From an uncultured Eubacteriales bacterium (GTDB lineage Bacteria; Bacillota; Clostridia; Christensenellales; CAG-917): a DNA stretch of 10,447 nucleotides. The stretch spans positions 1-10,447 of the forward strand of contig URUQ01000038.1 in NCBI GenBank assembly GCA_900551145.1, in the 5' to 3' direction. The notes beneath the pieces are model-generated. The model did no database searches. It was given only the letters and a program-made list of their open reading frames with translations, and was not told the origin of the DNA. Both the position numbers and the translations under genes were made by a program. Positions 1 to 5,220 of the stretch are shown here, piece after piece; the first letter of the stretch is position 1, and the number at the start of each line of letters is the position of its first letter.

Positions 1-230
1 TTTGAGCAATAGGGGAAAGCCCGAAGGGAAGGGGTGATATTACATTAAAAGAGTTACAGTGCACCCCATCAGAACGGAATATGGGCGCAGTCGCTTGTAC
101 GATACGTCGACCTTGACGCTCGATTTGCTCGCCGCCTTGCGGCTCGAAGTCACGTCTTCGAATTTGCACAAAACGTGTATAAGTACGCCTTAAAATGGCT
201 TTGCACGCTTTTTCTTTCTTTTTAAATGCG
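1..230. other. Left-edge region without a supportable gene
   Basis: No open reading frame here could be tied to a protein family. The forward frame starting at base 1 hits a stop at 10-12, so the tail of a gene from outside the window is possible but unproven. The stretch contains several short inverted repeats: GGGGTG at 31-36 facing CACCCC at 62-67, CGTC/GACG at 105-118, GCCGC-ctt-GCGGC at 131-143, and TCGAAG/CTTCGA at 144-161. A short minus-strand reading frame crosses this area but has no recognisable start signal or motif, so I do not call it. Confidence 0.4.
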
Positions 231-1190
231 TTACGACGCACTCTCTGTTTGGAATATCTTTTGAGCAAAGTCGTACAAGGCGGACTTCCATACATAGTAG
301 TCGTGTCCTCCGTCGTACGTCTTCTTTTCATAGGTTACGCCGTTATTTGCGAGCTTGCTTTCAAGCGCAGGCGTGATATGTCCCGTCCAGTTGTCTTTTG
401 AACCGATTGCAAGCATTAGATACTTGAATTCGTATCCTTCCGTCGTCTTGAAGTCCGGAACTTCCGAGCTGAAACTTATAACGTTGCTTGCAAATCCCGC
501 CGATGAAAACGCGCCTACGTATCCAAAGCGGTTGTAATACTTGAATGCCGTTAGCATAGTCTCGCGCCCGCCCATAGAAAATCCCGCGATTGCGGTGTTT
601 TCTCTGCCCGTGAGGGTGGAATAATGCTCGTTGATATACGGCATAAGCGAATATACCAAGTCCTCGCCCGTCTTGTCGAATACGGTGGTGTAAGCCGAGT
701 CGAAAATAGAGGGAGCAACTTCGTTTACGGTGACGATGCTGTTGACGGATACGACTATCATTTCTTTTATGTCCTTGTCGCGGACGAGGTTTTGCACTAT
801 ATACTTGGCGTTGCACTTTTCAAGCCAAGTTTTGTGGTCGCAATTCATACCGTGAAGCAAATAAAGCACGGGATATTGCTTGCTTTCGTCGTAACCGTAG
901 GGGAGAGTGACCATTGCGTGTTTGTCGGCATCGGTGACGTTTGAGTGATAAGTTATCTCTATATCCTCACCGTATTCAACGCCCTCGTACGCCAAAAATT
1001 GAGGTTCGTTTTTGGACGAGAAACCACCGAAAATGGCATCCCAGTCAATATCGGGGATATCGTCGTCTGAGTCGTCGGTGTCGGGCGGCGTAACGCCCCC
1101 GTCGTCCTTTTGAGAGCACGCAAGGAACGTGCAAAGCACAAGTGTAAGCACCAAAAGCAAAATCAAAACTTTTTTCGTCTTAATGTTCAT
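231..1190 (-). CDS. Secreted esterase lipoprotein, carbohydrate esterase family 1 (feruloyl/acetyl esterase-like)
   Basis: A 319-residue alpha/beta hydrolase, probably anchored on the outer face of the membrane, predicted to cleave ester bonds such as feruloyl or acetyl groups on plant polysaccharide. Residues 1-25 are a lipoprotein signal: basic start, Leu/Val-rich core and lipobox FLAC with Cys25 as the lipidated residue. An Asp/Gly/Pro-rich linker (about 27-50) follows. The catalytic domain shows the oxyanion-hole region YLLHGMN (110-116), nucleophile motif GFSMGG with Ser205, probable catalytic Asp266 in GSKDNW, and His296 in DGGHDYYVWK. This order and wording resemble the feruloyl esterase domain of Clostridium XynZ and stand-alone Bacillota CE1 esterases. 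The ATG is supported by AGAGG about eight bases upstream and by the signal peptide starting there. The gene stands alone with its own promoter. The family is well supported; the exact substrate is inference, and a general carboxylesterase is possible. Confidence 0.85.
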   Translation of the reverse strand: MNIKTKKVLILLLVLTLVLCTFLACSQKDDGGVTPPDTDDSDDDIPDIDWDAIFGGFSSKNEPQFLAYEGVEYGEDIEITYHSNVTDADKHAMVTLPYGYDESKQYPVLYLLHGMNCDHKTWLEKCNAKYIVQNLVRDKDIKEMIVVSVNSIVTVNEVAPSIFDSAYTTVFDKTGEDLVYSLMPYINEHYSTLTGRENTAIAGFSMGGRETMLTAFKYYNRFGYVGAFSSAGFASNVISFSSEVPDFKTTEGYEFKYLMLAIGSKDNWTGHITPALESKLANNGVTYEKKTYDGGHDYYVWKSALYDFAQKIFQTESAS

Positions 1191-1219
1191 AATTCCGCCT
1201 CTTTAACGATACTGATTTT

Positions 1220-1247
1220 ATTGTACACAAAAATCTCTCAAAATCAA
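1220..1247 (-). promoter_or_regulatory. Promoter of the esterase gene
   Basis: On the minus strand TTGATT (1242-1247) and TACAAT (1220-1225) are separated by 16 bases, with TGTG just before the -10 hexamer as in extended -10 promoters. Transcription would start near 1213, giving a leader of about 23 bases that carries the AGAGG ribosome binding site. This is a motif match only. Confidence 0.6.
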
Positions 1248-1320
1248 CCTTTGGCATTACAAATCTTCCATTTTAAGCAGTATTTAATTTTGTTGAAACG
1301 ATAGTTTAACATTCCGCTGA

Positions 1321-1362
1321 ATTAATGAAAAAACGCCGTGTGATCGGCGTTTTTTCATTAAT
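1321..1362 (-). terminator. Strong intrinsic terminator after the lysine transporter operon
   Basis: A perfect 18-base-pair inverted repeat (1321-1338 and 1345-1362) with a six-base loop. The GC-rich top of the stem (ACGCCG/CGGCGT) is followed by six T residues on either strand, so it could stop transcription in both directions. It lies 11 bases beyond the stop codon of the ATPase gene, so its main job is ending the minus-strand transporter operon and insulating the esterase promoter from read-through. Confidence 0.9.
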
Positions 1363-1372
1363 AACGATGTTT

Positions 1373-2245
1373 TTATTCGTTTGCTTCGGCAAGCATACGG
1401 GAGAGGAACTCTTTGGTTCGTTCTTCCTTGGGGTTGGTGAAGATGTCTTTGGGATCGCCTTCTTCCACGATTACGCCTTGGTCCATAAACACCACTTTAT
1501 TTGCAACGTCGCGCGCAAAAGTCATCTCGTGCGTCACTACGAGCATAGTCAGTCCTGCTTCTGCAAGTTCTTTCATAACGTTTAGCACTTCTCCCACCAT
1601 TTCGGGGTCGAGGGCGGAAGTGGGCTCGTCAAATAGTATGACTTCGGGAGACATTGCAAGAGCGCGTGCGATTGCTACGCGTTGTTTTTGACCGCCCGAG
1701 AGTTGACGAGGCTTTGCGTTGACGTACGCGCTCATGCCTACAAGTTCGAGATATTTCATTGCAACGGCGTTTGCTTCGTCTTTCTTCATTTTGAGAACCT
1801 TGCGCGGACCTATCGTGCAGTTGGAAAGTACGGATAGATTGTTGAAAAGGTTGAAAGATTGAAACACCATTGTCACCTTTTCGCGATATTTGGGCGCGCT
1901 CTTGGTTTTTGTGATATCTTCACCGTGGAAGTATATTTCACCCGATGTCGGCGTCTCAAACAAGTTGATACAACGCAGTAGTGTGGATTTTCCGCTTCCC
2001 GACGAGCCGATAATGCAAGTCACGTCTCCCGCGTTTACGGTGAAGTCGATATCTTTGAGCACTTCGTGGTCGCCGAAAGTCTTGCCGAGGTGGCATATCT
2101 CGATAAGCGGATTGCCACAGTTGTTTCCGTTCGTTGCGGAGATTTCCGTTTCTTCCAAATTGCTGATATTTACGGAATCTAAACCGTTGTTTTGCTCTTC
2201 TACGAATATTTCTTCCATATTTATATCACGTGTATCTTGGCTCAT
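1373..2245 (-). CDS. Amino-acid (probably lysine) ABC transporter ATP-binding protein
   Basis: A 290-residue ATPase that powers the importer encoded immediately upstream. All ABC motifs are present: Walker A GSSGSGKST (80-88), Q-loop Gln119, signature LSGGQ (162-166), Walker B VILFDE (182-187), D-loop SALD (190-193) and H-loop His219. The sequence is of the polar amino acid class (GlnQ/HisP/ArtP-like). The start overlaps the stop of the binding-protein/permease gene as ATGA, and GGAGGT lies six bases upstream, so the ATG is firm and translation is probably coupled. Odd feature: about 45 acidic, Asn-rich N-terminal residues precede the domain, which begins near PLIEICHLGKTFG; GlnQ-type proteins normally start there and are about 240 residues long. 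Lysine specificity is inferred from the riboswitch upstream, not from this protein. Confidence 0.93.
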   Translation of the reverse strand: MSQDTRDINMEEIFVEEQNNGLDSVNISNLEETEISATNGNNCGNPLIEICHLGKTFGDHEVLKDIDFTVNAGDVTCIIGSSGSGKSTLLRCINLFETPTSGEIYFHGEDITKTKSAPKYREKVTMVFQSFNLFNNLSVLSNCTIGPRKVLKMKKDEANAVAMKYLELVGMSAYVNAKPRQLSGGQKQRVAIARALAMSPEVILFDEPTSALDPEMVGEVLNVMKELAEAGLTMLVVTHEMTFARDVANKVVFMDQGVIVEEGDPKDIFTNPKEERTKEFLSRMLAEANE

Positions 2246-3879
2246 TGATTACCTCCATTAGCATTGTTTTCACGGATAATAGATTCCGCGTCGAGGTTTT
2301 GCGAACCCATAATTTGATAGTCTTTCTTGCCGTCCATTTTCTTTTCGATGAGGCGCAGTATTCTCGTAATTGTGAAGGTGAGGATGAAGTATATCACCGC
2401 TATGACGAGGTACGTCTCGAATATCGCGTACGTGTTGAACGCAATGGATTTTGCGTAAAAGAAAAGCTCGGTAAAGCCAATGACGTTGAGCACGGACGTA
2501 TCTTTGATGTTGATGACGAATTCGTTTGCTACGCTCGGCATAATGTTGCGCAACACTTGGGGCAAGACGATATTCCACATCGTTTGCGAGTGCGTCATAC
2601 CTATTGCTTGCGCGCCTTCGAACTGTCCTTTGTCAATGGAGATTATACCTCCGCGCACGATTTCCGCCATATACGCGCCCGTATTGATAGATACGATGAT
2701 GAGACCGGCAATCGTAACGTCCATAGTCGCACCGTTGTTGATAAGCGCAAAGCCCCAGAATATGACCATTGCTTGCACCATCATCGGCGTTCCGCGGAAT
2801 ATCTCAATGTATGCCGATAGGATAAAGTCGCCTATCTTTTTAAGCACTGCCAAAAATTTGTTTTTTGGAGTACCGAGAGTGCGATAAATACCGATTAGGA
2901 TACCGATAAACAAGCCTACAACCGTGCCAACGATAGCCACCAAAATGGTGTAGCCCACACCTTTTAGTATGGATAGATAATAGGTCTTGATTATGTTGCC
3001 CACTCTTGTGAAGAAGGTGGAGTGATTTGCCGAATTGTCGGTGGAAAAGCGCACCGCGTCTTCCATCATAGAGAGGCGTTCCTCTTGAGATATGCCTGCC
3101 AAAAGCGCATTGATTTGGTCGGCGTATTCATAGCCTTTTCTCATACCGATCGCAATTTGCGTGTCCTCGTCGCTTGCGGTGAAGCCCGTCGAGTTGTTGA
3201 CGAGATGTACGTAGGTGAGATTGCTGTTTGCCGCGCAGTCCGCAATCGCGCCGGGCTCTTCCGCCACGTAGCCGTCAATGGACTTCGAGTTGAGCGCAAC
3301 CGTCATTTCGGGGAATGTGGCCATTGGTGTGCCCGCGATTATTCCGTGCGCCGATGCTTGCTCTTGGAGGGCGTCGTTGTGGAATGTGCCTATTTGTGCC
3401 ACGAGGTTTGCCCCCGAAAAATCGTCGAGATTTTGTGCGTTTACGTATTTGCTGTCCTTCCTTACGACTATTACGAGATTGCTTTGATAGTATGGCTGTG
3501 AAAAGTCGATGGATTCACGACGTTCCGCCGTCGGGCTCATACCCGCGATTACGAGGTCGAGCGTGCCCGCTTGTACGCCGGGGACGAGAGAGTCCCAATC
3601 CGTCTTGACGATTACGAGATCCTTGCCCAATGCGTCCGCTATGCGTTTTGCAAACAGGATATCGTAGCCGTTGGCATAGCCGTCGGCGTTGCTGATTTTT
3701 ACGGCGTCGTTGGCATCGGTTTGTTGCGTGAAGTTGAATGGAATATACGCACATTCCAAGCCTACGACAAGTTGATTGTCTTTGTCTTTTGAATCGTTGC
3801 AAGCGGTAAGTGCCACTATACAACCCGCCAAAACAGACAAAACAAGCATGATCGTAATGATTTTCATTGCTTTTTTCAT
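2242..3879 (-). CDS. Fused amino-acid ABC transporter substrate-binding protein and permease, probably lysine
   Basis: A 545-residue fusion of an extracellular binding domain and a membrane permease. Residues 1-27 form a lipoprotein-like signal with cysteines at 20 (LAGC) and 27 (LTAC); Cys27, followed by NDSKDKD, looks like the lipid site. Residues about 37-275 are a family 3 solute-binding domain, with the ligand-loop GMSPTAERRESIDFSQPYY (113-131). Residues about 285-530 are a HisM/GlnP-type permease with EIFRGTP (339-345) and the EAA coupling loop EGAQAIG...LPQ (411-431), which docks on the ATPase. The chosen ATG at 3879 has GAGGAG nine bases upstream and opens the signal peptide. An upstream in-frame TTG at 3909 would add ten residues but has no such support. 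Such fusions are known in Bacillota (for example GlnP). The gene follows a lysine riboswitch, hence the substrate call; arginine or ornithine cannot be excluded. Confidence 0.92.
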   Translation of the reverse strand: MKKAMKIITIMLVLSVLAGCIVALTACNDSKDKDNQLVVGLECAYIPFNFTQQTDANDAVKISNADGYANGYDILFAKRIADALGKDLVIVKTDWDSLVPGVQAGTLDLVIAGMSPTAERRESIDFSQPYYQSNLVIVVRKDSKYVNAQNLDDFSGANLVAQIGTFHNDALQEQASAHGIIAGTPMATFPEMTVALNSKSIDGYVAEEPGAIADCAANSNLTYVHLVNNSTGFTASDEDTQIAIGMRKGYEYADQINALLAGISQEERLSMMEDAVRFSTDNSANHSTFFTRVGNIIKTYYLSILKGVGYTILVAIVGTVVGLFIGILIGIYRTLGTPKNKFLAVLKKIGDFILSAYIEIFRGTPMMVQAMVIFWGFALINNGATMDVTIAGLIIVSINTGAYMAEIVRGGIISIDKGQFEGAQAIGMTHSQTMWNIVLPQVLRNIMPSVANEFVINIKDTSVLNVIGFTELFFYAKSIAFNTYAIFETYLVIAVIYFILTFTITRILRLIEKKMDGKKDYQIMGSQNLDAESIIRENNANGGNQ

Positions 3880-3930
3880 TGTTTGATGCTCCTCGAAAAG
3901 AATATTCAAATCGACGGCTAATGCATTGAA

Positions 3931-3965
3931 GATAAAAAATCCGCAATGCCAACAACATTGCGGAT
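3931..3965 (-). terminator. Riboswitch-controlled attenuator terminator
   Basis: On the minus strand a perfect 10-base-pair stem (ATCCGCAATG with CATTGCGGAT, arms 3956-3965 and 3939-3948), a seven-base loop and a run of six T form a classical intrinsic terminator. It lies between the lysine aptamer and the transporter genes, 52 bases before the start codon. Lysine binding should favour it and stop transcription before the operon. Confidence 0.92.
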
Positions 3966-3985
3966 AAAAAATAACCTGTCAATGT

Positions 3986-4143
3986 CGATAGCGCTCCACC
4001 TTGCGGTGACAGTACAACGCATATTCTGCGTTGTCCCAAGATAAACCGTTCCGGACCGAACGAAATACCTTTCGGCGAGTTTTCCTTTGCCACCGCGACG
4101 TAGTCCGCGTCGTCGGCTTGTCATAAGACTCGCGCCTCTACCA
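3986..4143 (-). ncRNA. Lysine riboswitch (L-box) aptamer
   Basis: The minus-strand leader matches the lysine riboswitch class by conserved blocks in the right order. These are AGAGGCGCG just after the 5' side of P1 (near 4131-4140), CTCGCCGAAAGG (near 4068-4079), a CAACGC...GCGTTG arm followed by CTGTCACC (about 4004-4033), and the 3' block GGTGGAGCGCTATC (about 3990-4003). The last two closely resemble the E. coli lysC and B. subtilis lysC riboswitches. P1 can form between GGTAG (4138-4142) and CTATC (3987-3991). A terminator follows directly, so the expected action is transcription attenuation of the downstream transporter when lysine is abundant. The blocks were read by eye and no covariance model was run, but the combination is very specific. 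Confidence 0.93.
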
Positions 4144-4156
4144 ATTTGATGAACAA

Positions 4157-4185
4157 ATCATACCACGCATTTTTGCATAAGTCCA
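4157..4185 (-). promoter_or_regulatory. Promoter of the lysine riboswitch and transporter operon
   Basis: Minus-strand TGGACT (4180-4185; four of six matches) and TATGAT (4157-4162; five of six) are 17 bases apart. Transcription would begin near 4150, just ahead of the aptamer's first helix at about 4143, which is where a riboswitch transcript should start. Confidence 0.65.
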
Positions 4186-4396
4186 GCGTTTTGACCTCGT
4201 TTTTTCAAATTTCGCATATCAAATCCGCATTTCCCGCATATTTATGCAATATCTTATAGAAAAATAGAAAAATCGTAAAAGCGCAGAATAATTAATAATT
4301 CAATATAAAATCGGCATTGATAGGATAGAGTAATTTTTATTCGATGCGATTGAGCACGCATTTTTCAAAAAGCACCGCTCGTTGTTGCATTTTCGT

Positions 4397-4424
4397 TTGA
4401 CATCGACGATATTTTGTGTATAAT
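4397..4424 (+). promoter_or_regulatory. Near-consensus promoter of rpsU and tRNA-Val
   Basis: Full-consensus TTGACA (4397-4402) and TATAAT (4419-4424) are separated by 16 bases, with TGTG directly before the -10. This is the best housekeeping sigma factor promoter in the window, as expected for a highly expressed ribosomal protein and tRNA unit. The start point would be near 4431, about 30 bases before the rpsU ATG. Confidence 0.88.
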
Positions 4425-4460
4425 AGTAGGGTAAAATCCATTTTCGAGGAGGTGAATAAG

Positions 4461-4640
4461 ATGTCTACAGTTAAAGTCGGCGAAAACGAAAGCTTGGAAA
4501 ACGCTATCCGTCGTTTTAAGAGAAAATGCGCTCGTGACGGCATCATCGGTGACCTCCGCAAGAAAGAGGCTTACGAGAAACCCAGCGTAAAACGCAAAAA
4601 GAAAGCAGAAGCTGCTCGTAAGAGAATGTACAAATCATAA
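4461..4640 (+). CDS. rpsU: 30S ribosomal protein S21
   Basis: A 59-residue, very basic protein matching the S21 family: STVKVGENESLENAIRRFKR at the start, the central CARDGIIGDLRKKE block, and a Lys/Arg/Ala-rich tail. S21 binds the small ribosomal subunit near the 3' end of 16S rRNA and assists initiation. It is usually 57-70 residues, so this copy is full length. The ATG is set by GAGGAGGTG at 4446-4454; an in-frame extension to 4416 would overlap the promoter and is rejected. The gene is transcribed from a near-consensus promoter and is followed after 41 bases by a tRNA gene, so the two probably share a transcript. In many Bacillota rpsU sits next to yqeY or heat-shock genes, which are absent here. 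Confidence 0.97.
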   Translation: MSTVKVGENESLENAIRRFKRKCARDGIIGDLRKKEAYEKPSVKRKKKAEAARKRMYKS

Positions 4641-4654
4641 TCGCATTCAAAATT

Positions 4655-4678
4655 CAATGCGTGTATCCTCACGCATTG
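4655..4678 (+). other. Hairpin between rpsU and tRNA-Val
   Basis: CAATGCGTG and CACGCATTG form a perfect nine-base-pair stem with a six-base loop, ending three bases before the tRNA. No T-run follows, so it is not a standard intrinsic terminator. It could protect the rpsU mRNA 3' end or guide processing that separates the mRNA from the tRNA. An alternative, weaker pairing of CGCATT near 4642-4647 with AATGCG is also possible. Confidence 0.6.
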
Positions 4679-4681
4679 TAC

Positions 4682-4758
4682 GGAGGCATGGCTCAGTTGG
4701 TTAGAGCACACGGTTCACATCCGTGAGGTCACAGGTTCGAGTCCTGTTGCCTCCACCA
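4682..4758 (+). tRNA. tRNA-Val, anticodon CAC
   Basis: A complete cloverleaf of 77 bases: acceptor GGAGGCA/TGCCTCC, D arm GCTC/GAGC, anticodon stem CACGG/CCGTG with loop TTCACAT giving anticodon CAC (reads GUG, valine), T arm ACAGG/CCTGT with loop TTCGAGT, discriminator A and genome-encoded CCA. It has no promoter of its own and is probably co-transcribed with rpsU. Its last 21 bases (from C56 of the T loop through CCA) are repeated 186 bases downstream. Confidence 0.96.
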
Positions 4759-4916
4759 CATTTTACCAATCCGCACCGGTGGCGGATTGGTTTTTTTATA
4801 CTCGTTTTGGCAACCGAACTCGAACTTGACGGCATTTGCCGTCACCATACTTCGTATGGCTGTGACCTCGGTCACACTGCACGCTCCGCTTCCGCTTGCA
4901 AGCAATCTCGCTCCGC
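4738..4916 (+). repeat. Tandem unit, copy 1: tRNA 3' end plus terminator and hairpin chain
   Basis: The first of two copies identical over 179 bases with a period of 186. The copy begins inside the tRNA-Val T loop, so its first 21 bases are functional tRNA. Then come an intrinsic terminator, a short spacer, three abutting hairpins (4827-4844, 4845-4859, 4861-4876) and the palindrome GCTTGCAAGC (4894-4903). Open frames crossing it are spurious products of the repeat and the tRNA tail. No protein is credible here. Confidence 0.95.
4766..4797 (+). terminator. Terminator of the rpsU-tRNA-Val transcript
   Basis: CCAATCCGC (4766-4774) and GCGGATTGG (4782-4790) form a nine-base-pair stem with a seven-base loop, followed by seven T residues. 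It begins seven bases after the tRNA CCA end, the usual place for a tRNA terminator. Confidence 0.95.
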
Positions 4917-4923
4917 TGATTGA

Positions 4924-5102
4924 CGAGTCCTGTTGCCTCCACCACATTTTACCAATCCGCACCGGTGGCGGATTGGTTTTTTTATACTCGTTTTGGCAAC
5001 CGAACTCGAACTTGACGGCATTTGCCGTCACCATACTTCGTATGGCTGTGACCTCGGTCACACTGCACGCTCCGCTTCCGCTTGCAAGCAATCTCGCTCC
5101 GC
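4924..5102 (+). repeat. Tandem unit, copy 2, beginning with a tRNA-Val 3' fragment
   Basis: Identical to 4738-4916, including the 21-base tRNA 3' end with CCA (4924-4944), the terminator (4952-4983) and the hairpin chain. The tRNA piece is only a fragment and cannot be a functional gene. After 5102 the identity breaks, but sequence similar to the next boundary continues: GATGAACAAGTCCTG against GATTGACGAGTCCTG. This suggests a decayed third tRNA-end site at about 5110-5121. Confidence 0.95.
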
Positions 5103-5161
5103 CGATGAACAAGTCCTGCTCTTTCATTTTTATACGGATACCGTCTTATATAAATTAAATA

Positions 5162-5190
5162 TTGCCATATAAGTTTCTGAGTGGTATAAT
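5162..5190 (+). promoter_or_regulatory. Promoter of the Xaa-Pro aminopeptidase gene
   Basis: TTGCCA (5162-5167) and TATAAT (5185-5190) with the ideal 17-base spacing. The start point would be near 5197, only about 24 bases before the ATG at 5221. Confidence 0.8.
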
Positions 5191-5220
5191 ACAAAAAAAT
5201 GAAAAGTTTTCAGGCGAAAT

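Noticed and set aside
2230..2820. Plus-strand frame of 196 codons opposite the permease region
   Set aside because: Antisense to a well-supported permease domain; Tyr/His/Arg-rich composition typical of a shadow frame, with no recognisable motif.
3880..3909. Upstream TTG start for the fused transporter, adding ten residues
   Set aside because: No ribosome site for the TTG, whereas GAGGAG stands nine bases before the ATG at 3879, which also begins a proper signal peptide.
4738..5121. CRISPR array
   Set aside because: Two 179-base copies with a seven-base variable gap do not fit repeat/spacer sizes, and no cas genes are present.
4729..5158. Overlapping frames of 120-130 codons on both strands across the tandem repeat, including a minus-strand product with a WWRQQDS-type segment
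   Set aside because: They are translations of the tRNA tail and the non-coding repeat. The internal protein repetition only mirrors the DNA period, and there is no ribosome site or family motif.
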